A stretch of DNA of 64,000 nt, taken from positions 124,001-188,000 of the forward strand of contig JAGOBH010000004.1 in the NCBI GenBank assembly GCA_017983495.1, read 5' to 3'. This document shows, piece by piece, positions 26,647 through 34,225 of the stretch. This stretch comes from Pyrinomonadaceae bacterium. Its GTDB lineage: Bacteria; Acidobacteriota; Blastocatellia; Pyrinomonadales; Pyrinomonadaceae. The number at the start of each line of letters is the position of its first letter. The first letter of the stretch is position 1. The notes below the pieces were generated by a model that was not told where the DNA came from, searched no databases, and saw only the letters and a list, made by a program, of their open reading frames with translations. A program made the translations under genes and the position numbers.

Positions 26647-27309
26647 CTAGACCAAACCTGCTTGTTCTGCACGACGGACGGCTTCGAGGCGATTGTGGGC
26701 ACCAAGTTTTTTAAGGATGTGCTGAACGTGATTGTTGACGGTGGTTCTGCTGATAAAGAGGTTTTCGGCGATCCGGGTCGAATTTTCGCCCCTTGCCAAA
26801 TGCCGAAGTATCTCAGTCTCTCGCTTTGAAAGTTCCGTATAATTGGTCGGCGTCCGCTTCGCGGCCATTAGCTGATTCACGTGAACTTCAGGCAGATCTG
26901 TTTCGTTCAAGACAAAATCGCGAACGAGCAGCTCAAATCGCTTATGCATATCGGCTGGTCGCACGATATGGATCGAATATCCATCGGTCGAACGCGTCCC
27001 CTCAACGATCATTACCGAGACATTGACCCATTGAGGGCGGCCATTCCCACGAATCTGAATATCGTAACTTTTTAGTGGCTGACGGACCCTCACCTTATGC
27101 TGAACGGTGCAATCCCTGCTGCATTCGCGGCCGCATTCATCAATTCCTCCAACAACCTCACTACAGGTTTTGCCGACGGCATCAGGTTCCCCAAATCCAA
27201 AAAGTCCCTCAGCCGCAGAGTTCCACGCGGCAACAATACCAGTCGCATCAAGGGCAAACGCAGGGTCTGCCGTTCCAGCAACGAGTTTTTTGATCTCGAC
27301 TAATCTCAT
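26647..27309 (-). CDS. PAS-LuxR transcriptional regulator with cysteine cluster
   Basis: 220 residues. The PAS domain (about 8-120) contains AFALDATGIVAAWNSAAEGL and a cysteine cluster, DECGRECSRDC, a Cx3Cx3C arrangement in the loop after the first helices. A LuxR helix-turn-helix (about 155-217) follows, with LSKRETEILRHLARGE and SRTTVNNHVQHILKKLGAHNRLEAV. There is no receiver domain, so this is a one-component sensor. PAS-LuxR proteins with cysteines in this loop are familiar, and a metal or redox cofactor is plausible but unproven. It is divergent from the Rrf2-led respiratory operon (106-bp gap), so a regulatory link is likely by position. Confidence 0.83.
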   Translation of the reverse strand: MRLVEIKKLVAGTADPAFALDATGIVAAWNSAAEGLFGFGEPDAVGKTCSEVVGGIDECGRECSRDCTVQHKVRVRQPLKSYDIQIRGNGRPQWVNVSVMIVEGTRSTDGYSIHIVRPADMHKRFELLVRDFVLNETDLPEVHVNQLMAAKRTPTNYTELSKRETEILRHLARGENSTRIAENLFISRTTVNNHVQHILKKLGAHNRLEAVRRAEQAGLV

Positions 27310-27415
27310 TGGTCAAATTCATCAAAAAAATGATGCGAAACCATTATTGTTCGGTCGTCGATAAAAGGCAAATATTGAAAACGGACAAAGTTATCCGCAT
27401 TACAACCAGAAACTG
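27310..27415. promoter_or_regulatory. Divergent promoter region of PAS-LuxR and Rrf2 genes
   Basis: 106 bp. It contains CATCA-AAAAAA-TGATG (27320-27335) and CGGA-N8-TCCG (27382-27397), two short dyads that could be operators. A poor -35/-10 pair (TTGAAA at 27375, CATTAC at 27398) points toward the Rrf2 gene. No FNR consensus is present. Confidence 0.3.
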
Positions 27416-27835
27416 ATGGTCTTTTCAAAAGGCACAGGTTACGGCATAAGAGCGTTGTCATATTTGGCACGCCAATCTGAACATCGCCAGTGCGGAGTTC
27501 ATGAGATCGCCGCGAGCGAGCGGATACCATCGGAATATTTGAGAAAACTGCTTGCAGAATTAAGGCGTCATCGCCTGGTGCGATCGATCAAGGGTATACA
27601 CGGTGGATACCTGCTGGCTCGATCTCCTGAAAACATCACACTATGGGATGTTTTCAGTGTCCTCGATCAGGACCCCTATCTGGACGAATGCGTTCTCTGC
27701 AATTCACGAGATGACGATCCGTCATGTCCGTTCTGCAGCGAATGGAAACGCATCGGCGAAGATCTCGTAGTTCACCTTAAAAGCAAGACCATAGCGGACT
27801 TTGCAAAGTTTCCGGTGAAAACATCAGACCAATGA
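27416..27835 (+). CDS. Rrf2-family transcriptional regulator with four-cysteine cluster
   Basis: 139 residues. The N-terminal winged helix (GTGYGIRALSYLA ... IPSEYLRKLLAELRRHRLV, then IKGIHGGYLLARSP) is typical of Rrf2 regulators. The usual three-cysteine Fe-S region is replaced by a four-cysteine C-x2-C-x8-C-x2-C cluster (ECVLCNSRDDDPSCPFC). Rrf2 proteins such as NsrR and IscR sense NO, Fe-S status or redox through these cysteines. It is the first gene of the respiratory operon, and its stop overlaps the ATG of ccoS (ATGA), so it likely controls its own operon. The start ATG has no obvious ribosome-binding site. Confidence 0.88.
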   Translation: MVFSKGTGYGIRALSYLARQSEHRQCGVHEIAASERIPSEYLRKLLAELRRHRLVRSIKGIHGGYLLARSPENITLWDVFSVLDQDPYLDECVLCNSRDDDPSCPFCSEWKRIGEDLVVHLKSKTIADFAKFPVKTSDQ

Positions 27836-28005
27836 CCCTTACCTGGATCGCAATAATTGCAAGTCTTCTCATGGGTGCCGGCGCCGCACTTATATTTATT
27901 TACGCCGTAAAGAAGGACTACTTTCGAGATATTGAAGACGCCAAATACCAGGTATTTTGGTCCGATTTTGAAGAACAGGTGAAACACGTCGAGGAGGACA
28001 AATAA
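27832..28005 (+). CDS. ccoS: CcoS-like cbb3 oxidase assembly protein
   Basis: A 57-residue protein whose ATG overlaps the Rrf2 stop codon (ATGA) and whose stop abuts the Rieske ATG. One N-terminal transmembrane helix (TWIAIIASLLMGAGAALIF) is followed by the CcoS/FixS signature YAVKKDYFRDIEDAKYQVFW. CcoS is needed for cofactor insertion into cbb3-type cytochrome c oxidase. The expected partners CcoG, CcoI, CcoN and CcoO are all downstream on the same strand. The gene is below common ORF length cut-offs and easily missed. Confidence 0.85.
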   Translation: MTLTWIAIIASLLMGAGAALIFIYAVKKDYFRDIEDAKYQVFWSDFEEQVKHVEEDK

Positions 28006-28494
28006 ATGAGCGATAAGAACGACGCTCAGAATTCGACCGAGAGCAGCGAGCCGATCTCGCGGCGAAAGGTTTTGGCATGGCTGACAAGCATGGGCATTTT
28101 AGGCTCGGGCATCGTCAGCATCTTCTCAAATCTTGTGTTTATCAAGCCGCGTGCGACCTATGGTGCACCGACGAGATTCAGCATCGGGACGCCGGATGAA
28201 TTTCCGCCCGGGACGCGCATCGCTCTCGGCACGCAAAAGGTAGCCATTATTCGCGAGGGCGACAAGATGGCAGCAATCTCGATCACTTGCACACATCTCG
28301 GATGTATCGTCGGCGTCGCCGACACGGGCTTTGCTTGTCCGTGTCACGGATCTCGATTCGATCAGGATGGAAATGTTACCGGAGGGCCGGCACCCAAGCC
28401 ATTGCCTTGGTTCGAACTGACACTCGCCCCCAATGGCGAATTGGAAGTGGACAAGGGCAAAGAGATCGCTGCGGGCAAATGGTTTAAAGTATGA
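28006..28494 (+). CDS. Rieske 2Fe-2S protein of a bc-type complex
   Basis: 162 residues. A twin-arginine-like N-terminus (SRRKVLAWL) and one membrane anchor precede the soluble domain. Cluster ligands are in CTHLGC (about residue 94) and CPCHGSRFD (about 110), including both His and the disulphide Cys. In quinol:cytochrome c reductases this subunit takes one electron from quinol and passes it to a c-type cytochrome. Its stop overlaps the cytochrome b ATG (ATGA), supporting stoichiometric expression. Confidence 0.93.
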   Translation: MSDKNDAQNSTESSEPISRRKVLAWLTSMGILGSGIVSIFSNLVFIKPRATYGAPTRFSIGTPDEFPPGTRIALGTQKVAIIREGDKMAAISITCTHLGCIVGVADTGFACPCHGSRFDQDGNVTGGPAPKPLPWFELTLAPNGELEVDKGKEIAAGKWFKV

Positions 28495-29795
28495 GCGAAA
28501 CTAGCCAATCAAAAAGCATAATGGGCGTAATCAAGGGCATGCCATCAGCCATTTGGTCGTCCGTCTTTCGACATGATCTGCCCCACACGGATCTTGGACG
28601 TTCGCAGACAAGTTTTACGAACTTCTTTCTGCACATACATCCGGTCAAGGTTCATAAGAACACTCTGCGACCGTGGTTCACGATGGGACTGGGGCTTATC
28701 AGCCTGTTCCTTTTCCTGATACTCACAATTACGGGCGTGCTTCTGATGTTCTATTACGTACCGTCGACGACTCAAGCCTACGACCGCATGCTCGACCTTC
28801 GCGGTTCGGTTGCGTTTGGCGTCTTTCTGCGTAATATGCATCGGTGGTCGGCCCATGGAATGGTCGCCGCCGTGTTCCTGCATATGTGCCGTGTCTTTTT
28901 TACAGGATCGTATAAAAAGCCGCGTGAATTTAACTGGGTGATCGGCGTCATGCTATTTTTGCTGACCCTGTTTCTCAGTTTTACGGGCTATCTGCTTCCA
29001 TGGGATCAGCTTGCATTTTGGGCCATCACCGTTGGCACCGCGATCGCGGGTTACGCTCCCGTGTTTGGCGAAGAGATCCGATTCCTTCTGCTTGGCGATA
29101 CAACCGTGGGCCAGGAGGCTCTGCTGCGATTCTATGTGCTCCATGTCGCGGTATTGCCTCTGGTTACTACCCTCCTTATCGCCATTCATTTCTGGCGTAT
29201 CCGCAAGGACGGCGGCCTCTCGCGTCCTGAGGACGCCGACATAGTCGAACCTGCCGTTGCCGATGTCCCGGCCGGTAAGGTGGCGTCTGCCGGTGCCGCC
29301 GGCATCAACATTATCGAAAAGAAACGTTATGGGGTACAGGGACTGGTTCGCGGGCCGTTTACCAAGGTTGGAAATGTACCGGACAATTCGGTCTACAGTT
29401 ATCCGAATCTGCTGCTTGCCGAGCTTTTCGTGTTCATCCTGACCATACTGGGCGTCATTACTGTTTCGTTCTTTTTCAACGCACCGCTGGAGGAACCGGT
29501 CAACATAATGCATCCGCCAAACCCGGCAAAGGCTCCGTGGTATTTCCTCGGGCTGCAGGAGATGGTCAGCTATTCGGCATTCTGGGGCGGTGTCGGTATA
29601 CCCGCACTTCAGGTCCTGATACTGCTCATCGTGCCGTATTTCGACCGTGGTACCAAAGGCGTGGGCCAATGGTTTGCCCGCGAGCGACTGCTTGCCAACA
29701 CGCTGTTCATGACCTTCGTGGTCGTAAATATCATCCTGATCATCGTTGGAACGTTCTTCCGAGGTCAGAACTGGGAGTTTGCCTCACCATTTTAG
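28491..29795 (+). CDS. Cytochrome b of a quinol:cytochrome c reductase
   Basis: A 434-residue polytopic protein combining the b6-like N-terminal heme-binding half and the subunit IV-like C-terminal half in one chain. Heme-b His pairs sit in [18 protein letters not shown] and [15 protein letters not shown], with [17 protein letters not shown] at the Qo-side helix. The C-terminal half has [20 protein letters not shown], where APWY replaces the PEWY motif of ubiquinol enzymes. Non-PEWY versions occur in menaquinol-oxidising complexes, so menaquinone is the likely substrate (inference). It overlaps the Rieske gene and is followed by the heptaheme cytochrome gene. Confidence 0.92.
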   Translation: MSETSQSKSIMGVIKGMPSAIWSSVFRHDLPHTDLGRSQTSFTNFFLHIHPVKVHKNTLRPWFTMGLGLISLFLFLILTITGVLLMFYYVPSTTQAYDRMLDLRGSVAFGVFLRNMHRWSAHGMVAAVFLHMCRVFFTGSYKKPREFNWVIGVMLFLLTLFLSFTGYLLPWDQLAFWAITVGTAIAGYAPVFGEEIRFLLLGDTTVGQEALLRFYVLHVAVLPLVTTLLIAIHFWRIRKDGGLSRPEDADIVEPAVADVPAGKVASAGAAGINIIEKKRYGVQGLVRGPFTKVGNVPDNSVYSYPNLLLAELFVFILTILGVITVSFFFNAPLEEPVNIMHPPNPAKAPWYFLGLQEMVSYSAFWGGVGIPALQVLILLIVPYFDRGTKGVGQWFARERLLANTLFMTFVVVNIILIIVGTFFRGQNWEFASPF

Positions 29796-29816
29796 TGCGG
29801 CTAGAGGATTGATTGT

Positions 29817-31658
29817 ATGAAGACGCGATTATTACTGGCAATTGCGAGTATCGCAATATTGATCGTACACGGCTTTGTCTTTTACCAGCAGTTTTTCCAT
29901 AAGTGGGAAACCTATCAGACATCGTATTTCGACCAGGCACGGACGTTGGCAAAGACGGATACTGAGCGCGAAGCTCTTGCTAACCGAAAGCCGAAAATTG
30001 AACAGATCATCGTCACCCAATTTGGAACCGACCGCGTTGACCGATGCACGACCTGTCACATCGCCTCAGACGACCCGCGTTTCAAAGATTCGCCTCATCC
30101 CTACAGATCGCATCCGTTCTCGGAAGAGATGGGCGACAAACAGGTTGACGGCAAATGGGAGAGACGACACAAATTCGCTGATATGGGCTGCACAGTGTGT
30201 CACGAGGGACAGGGCCGCGGTCTCGAAGAGTATTTTGCCCACGGCGAAGACCATTACTGGAACGAACCGATGCTCGGCTACGTAACGCAGGAAACATGGC
30301 GGGCCGAATTCAAAGGCAATCTAATAGGAAAGGACTATATTCAGGCAAACTGTGCCCAGTGCCACACCGAGAAAGAATTTAAGGGTACCCCGGTTGTAAA
30401 TAAGGGACGCGAGCTTTTTATGCAAAAGAATTGCTACGGCTGTCACCGTATCGAAGGCATCGCAAACGGAACCCTCGGCCCGGACCTGACAGATGTCGGC
30501 AAAAGATGGAAGGTTGATTATCTATGGGAGTCGGTCGTCGACCCCCGAGCGAACATCGCGACGTCCTTTATGCCCAAATTCAATCTGACGGAGGACGAGA
30601 CACGAGCCCTCGTTGTTTTTCTCAAGAGCCGAAGAGGTTTTAACTATGCCGAGACTACGCTGGATCGTTACCGTGCGACGCTTAATAAGGGTCAAGTAGC
30701 ACCGCCGACCGCCGTGACTGCGGGACAGACGACACCTGCTATTCCTCAGACGGATACGGTCAAACGGGGCGAGCAACTAATTGCTGAACGGGCGTGCGTT
30801 GCCTGTCACAAGATCGGCGACAAGGACGGCGGCATCGCACCAGACCTTTCCTTCCAAGGCCTGCTGAAGGACGACAAATGGATGATCGCCCACTTTAAGG
30901 ATCCGCGTGCTTTGGTCCCGGATTCGATCATGCCGACATTTGGCTTTGCCGAGGCCGATTATGTCGCAATGTCAGGTTATCTAATGACCCTCAATAAAGC
31001 CCCAAGCCTGAACAGTTCGCAGGAGGTCTATCAAAATCTGTGCATGCGGTGTCATGGCGAAAACGGCGATGGTAAGGGGTTGATATCGACCTACCTCGAC
31101 CCGTATCCGCGAAACTTTACAGACGCCGGCTTCATGAACAGCAAAACCGACGAACGCCTTACCGCATCGGTCAAAAATGGCGTCGAAGGCACGTCAATGC
31201 CTGCTTGGAGCAGGGTTCTTAACGACCAGCAGATCAAAGGCGTTCTCGATTATATTAATCAGAATTTCACGAAAGAACCACGCCGCGAGATCAAACAACG
31301 GGACGTTCCGGATCAGAATCCGGTACCGATGTCGACCGAATCGATAGCTCGCGGTGAGGCAACCTACCTGATGCGATGCACCGGTTGCCATGGACGAAAG
31401 GCGGACGGTAAAGGCCCAAATTCGTTGGACATCGTTCCGCGTCCGCGAAACCTGCTAAACGCAGGGTTCGTGAGGACAACGTCAGACAGACGGATGTTCG
31501 AATCGATCCTGTACGGGGTCCAAGGTTCGGCAATGCCGCCTTGGATCGATTACGGACTAACTAAAGACGATGTTGGTGACTTGGTCAACTACATTCGCAG
31601 CCTGAATCAGAACAAACAACAATTGGCGGCTCTCGATCTGGTCGCACTCTGCCACTAG
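29817..31658 (+). CDS. Membrane-anchored heptaheme c-type cytochrome
   Basis: 613 residues with an N-terminal membrane anchor ([19 protein letters not shown]). Seven CxxCH motifs occur: CTTCH 77, CTVCH 125, CAQCH 179, CYGCH 206, CVACH 327, CMRCH 409 and CTGCH 521. The first four lie in a compact N-terminal module. The last three lie in class-I-like cytochrome c domains with [28 protein letters not shown] and SMPAW/AMPPW distal methionine segments. Located between cytochrome b and ccoN, it takes the place of cytochrome c1 and probably also of the missing diheme CcoP. An electron bridge from Rieske to the oxidase is an inference. Confidence 0.9.
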   Translation: MKTRLLLAIASIAILIVHGFVFYQQFFHKWETYQTSYFDQARTLAKTDTEREALANRKPKIEQIIVTQFGTDRVDRCTTCHIASDDPRFKDSPHPYRSHPFSEEMGDKQVDGKWERRHKFADMGCTVCHEGQGRGLEEYFAHGEDHYWNEPMLGYVTQETWRAEFKGNLIGKDYIQANCAQCHTEKEFKGTPVVNKGRELFMQKNCYGCHRIEGIANGTLGPDLTDVGKRWKVDYLWESVVDPRANIATSFMPKFNLTEDETRALVVFLKSRRGFNYAETTLDRYRATLNKGQVAPPTAVTAGQTTPAIPQTDTVKRGEQLIAERACVACHKIGDKDGGIAPDLSFQGLLKDDKWMIAHFKDPRALVPDSIMPTFGFAEADYVAMSGYLMTLNKAPSLNSSQEVYQNLCMRCHGENGDGKGLISTYLDPYPRNFTDAGFMNSKTDERLTASVKNGVEGTSMPAWSRVLNDQQIKGVLDYINQNFTKEPRREIKQRDVPDQNPVPMSTESIARGEATYLMRCTGCHGRKADGKGPNSLDIVPRPRNLLNAGFVRTTSDRRMFESILYGVQGSAMPPWIDYGLTKDDVGDLVNYIRSLNQNKQQLAALDLVALCH

Positions 31659-31676
31659 GAGGGAAACGGAGACTTT

Positions 31677-33113
31677 ATGCAGAATGAGCAAATAAATATT
31701 GACGCAGGGGAAATTCCCGTTGCCGAATCGACCGTCGTTACCGATGCGATACACGAGGACAAAACCGCGAAGCTTTTCCTAATCAGTTCGATCGTCTACT
31801 TTGTCATCGTTGGTCTGATCGCACTGATCATTGCGGCCAAATTTGTAATGCCGTCGCTGCTCGGTACGGTGCCACAGCTAACCTACGGCCGTCTCCGGCC
31901 GCTGCATGTCAATGGCATGCTGTTCGGTTGGCTTCTGGCGTGTGACATGGCGCTGATGTACTACATCGTTCCGCGACTTTGCGGCGTGAAGCTTTGGAGC
32001 GAAAAGTTGGGACTCGCAACCGCTGCACTTTGGAACGTCATTATCCTCAGTGCGGTGGTCTCGTTCTTGATGGGCTGGAATCAGGGTTGGGAATACGCTG
32101 AACTGCCAATGGCACTTGATGTCGGTGTCGTCATCGCCTGGGTGATGTTCGGAGCAAACCTCTTCCTGACGATCGCCAACCGTAAATACAAGGCAATGTA
32201 TGTTTCGCTTTGGTACTCGATGGGCACGATCCTGTGGACGGCATTTGTGTACCTCACGGGCAACTTTGCCACCCTCTTTACTACCGGCGTCAACCAGGCG
32301 AACCTCAATTGGATGTACGTCCATAATGCCGTCGGCCTGATATTCACCCCGGTTGGATTGGCCATTGCGTACTATTTCATTCCAAAGACTTCGAACACTC
32401 CGCTTTACAGCCATAAACTGTCGATGATCGGTTTCTGGTCACTTGCATTCGTTTACGTATGGACCGGGGCCCATCACATGTTGCACGGACCGATCTCGCA
32501 ATGGCTGCAGACGATCACCATCGTCTTTTCGGTCATGCTGCTGATCCCTGTCTGGGCGGCTGTTTACAACTTCTTCGCAACCATGAAGGGCCAGTGGCAT
32601 CAGCTTAGGGATAATGTCTCGCTCAAGTTCCTGATGTCAGGTGTGGTGTTTTATCTTTTGACTTGTTTTCAGGGACCGATGCATAGCCTTCGAGCCGTCA
32701 ATGCGATCGTCTCGAAAACCGACTGGATACCTGGACACGCTCATATGGCCGTCCTCGGCGCGTTTTCATTCTTTGCGATCGCCGGGGCTTACTACATGGT
32801 TCCGAGGGTCTTCCGAACTGAGCTTTATTCTAATTCGTTGGCAAACTGGAGCTTTTGGCTGCTATTGGTCGGCGGTCTTGGCTTTTTTGTAACCCTTTGG
32901 CTCGGCGGTTTCTGGCAGGGCTGGCAATGGAACAATCCGTCCATACCGTTTATCGATACTGTGGTGGCACTCAAGCCTATCTGGCATACGCGACTGGCAT
33001 CCGGCGTCTTAATGTTCGCCGGCATCGTCGCCTTTGCTTACAACGTACTCGCAACGATCGTCGGTTCGGGCAAAAAGGAGGTCGACGCACAACCTGCGGC
33101 AGCAGCGGCATAA
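31677..33113 (+). CDS. ccoN: cbb3-type cytochrome c oxidase subunit I
   Basis: 478 residues, about 12 transmembrane helices, with AGGAGG 19 bases upstream. Heme and CuB His ligands are visible in RPLHVNGMLFGW (low-spin heme), YVHNAVGLIF and TGAHHMLHGPISQW (CuB and high-spin region), and GHAHMAVLGAFSFF. This is the catalytic subunit reducing O2 to water with high affinity, pumping protons across the inner membrane. The length matches CcoN. It sits directly after the bc-complex genes in the same operon, an unusual fusion of complex III and IV genes. Confidence 0.94.
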   Translation: MQNEQINIDAGEIPVAESTVVTDAIHEDKTAKLFLISSIVYFVIVGLIALIIAAKFVMPSLLGTVPQLTYGRLRPLHVNGMLFGWLLACDMALMYYIVPRLCGVKLWSEKLGLATAALWNVIILSAVVSFLMGWNQGWEYAELPMALDVGVVIAWVMFGANLFLTIANRKYKAMYVSLWYSMGTILWTAFVYLTGNFATLFTTGVNQANLNWMYVHNAVGLIFTPVGLAIAYYFIPKTSNTPLYSHKLSMIGFWSLAFVYVWTGAHHMLHGPISQWLQTITIVFSVMLLIPVWAAVYNFFATMKGQWHQLRDNVSLKFLMSGVVFYLLTCFQGPMHSLRAVNAIVSKTDWIPGHAHMAVLGAFSFFAIAGAYYMVPRVFRTELYSNSLANWSFWLLLVGGLGFFVTLWLGGFWQGWQWNNPSIPFIDTVVALKPIWHTRLASGVLMFAGIVAFAYNVLATIVGSGKKEVDAQPAAAAA

Positions 33114-33146
33114 CGCCAACGCACGTCAACGCAGACGGAGGAAATT

Positions 33147-33716
33147 ATGTTACAAAAAGCTGATTACAACGCCGCATTTTTCGTCGCCGCCGCACTGGCA
33201 TTGTTCTTTACGGGCGGCCTACTGACCACAGTTGTACCGCCGATGATCGATCAAAGTTGGTCCAAACCATTTGAGAACGCGGACCCGAATGCCGGCCCGA
33301 CGGGCAAACTCGTAAAGCTGACCGATCAGGAACTGCAAGGCCGGGCGATCTACGTACGCGAAGGCTGTTGGTATTGTCATACACAGCAGACACGTACGCT
33401 GCTCGCCGACACAAAACGCTCCGGCTGGCGCGGTGTCGATGCCCCTATTTCAACACCGGATGAGTTCGTTTACGACAATCCGCATCTGTTTGGCACAAAA
33501 CGGACAGGACCCGACCTTTCTCGTGTCGGCGGCAAATACAACACTCAGTGGCACACGGCTCATTTCCGTAATCCCGCCGAACTCGTGCCGGGCTCAATAA
33601 TGCCGCCGTTCCCGTGGATAGCAAATAATCCGCAGGAGCTTTCGGCGCTGGTCGCATATATGCAGACGCTCGGCCGATCAAAGAACTGGCGTCCGGATAA
33701 CGATTACGAGAAATAG
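33147..33716 (+). CDS. ccoO: cbb3-type cytochrome c oxidase subunit II (monoheme)
   Basis: 189 residues, one N-terminal membrane anchor, and one CxxCH heme site (GCWYCHTQQ at residue 74). The distal Met region is PGSIMPPFPW. It is slightly shorter than typical CcoO. It transfers electrons to CcoN in the inner membrane. The preceding ribosome-binding site is GACGGAGG. Confidence 0.93.
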   Translation: MLQKADYNAAFFVAAALALFFTGGLLTTVVPPMIDQSWSKPFENADPNAGPTGKLVKLTDQELQGRAIYVREGCWYCHTQQTRTLLADTKRSGWRGVDAPISTPDEFVYDNPHLFGTKRTGPDLSRVGGKYNTQWHTAHFRNPAELVPGSIMPPFPWIANNPQELSALVAYMQTLGRSKNWRPDNDYEK

Positions 33717-33743
33717 CCGTCGATCGGGGGCGGCAGAAACAAT

Positions 33744-33926
33744 ATGACCGACTATACATATCCAAGCGTATATTTCGCGTATTTCTTTTTTCTCATTGTC
33801 GCTGCCGGTGCTCTTTACTTTTTCTTTAAGACGCGCCGCGACGGATATTGGGGCAAAGACAGCGAAGAAGTTAAATATCGAATGCTTGAGGACGATGATA
33901 ACGGAGGCAACTATGGACGAAAATAA
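33744..33926 (+). CDS. Small single-helix protein in CcoQ position
   Basis: 60 residues: one transmembrane helix (SVYFAYFFFLIVAAGALYFFF) followed by a basic-then-acidic cytoplasmic tail (RRDGYWGKDSEE). Size, topology and gene order fit CcoQ/FixQ, the small stabilising subunit of cbb3 oxidases. Sequence similarity to known CcoQ is too weak to prove this by eye. It overlaps the next gene by 14 bp. Confidence 0.6.
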   Translation: MTDYTYPSVYFAYFFFLIVAAGALYFFFKTRRDGYWGKDSEEVKYRMLEDDDNGGNYGRK

Positions 33927-34215
33927 AGACAAAGAAGATCTGAAGGAATATGCCGGCGGCTGGATGACAGAGCGACGCGGTACAGACGCACCGATGTTTC
34001 TCAAGGTGGCATTTGCCGTCATTTCGCTGAGTTGCCTGACCTATTTGATCGTCTACATGAACGGCGAGACCGGCCACGCTGATCGAGGCGTTCTGGTTCA
34101 GGCATTTAACAAGGTAACAGGCACGGCCGACGGTTTCATGTATTTCGTCGGAGGACTAATAGCGATCTATATCATTATTCTCGTTTTGTTCGCGTTCAAG
34201 AAGTTCCGTGACTAG
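33913..34215 (+). CDS. Two-helix membrane protein in CcoP position, without heme motif
   Basis: 100 residues; start at 33913 with GGAGG seven bases upstream. A charged N-terminus (DENKDKEDLKEYAGGWM) is followed by two transmembrane helices (about 30-52 and 73-97) and KKFRD. Gene order NOQ-P predicts CcoP here, but there is no CxxCH at all. It may correspond to the CcoP membrane stub, with the diheme part lost or replaced by the heptaheme cytochrome upstream. It could equally be an unrelated accessory subunit. Confidence 0.55.
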   Translation: MDENKDKEDLKEYAGGWMTERRGTDAPMFLKVAFAVISLSCLTYLIVYMNGETGHADRGVLVQAFNKVTGTADGFMYFVGGLIAIYIIILVLFAFKKFRD

Positions 34216-34225
34216 GCAGGTAGCG

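Noticed and set aside
27320-27335. Possible FNR site in the divergent promoter
   Set aside because: CATCA-AAAAAA-TGATG has neither the TTGAT half-sites nor the four-base spacing of FNR boxes.
28006-31658. Alternative complex III (Act) interpretation of the Rieske-cytochrome region
   Set aside because: There is no NrfD/ActC or molybdopterin-like ActB protein; a true Rieske and cytochrome b are present instead.
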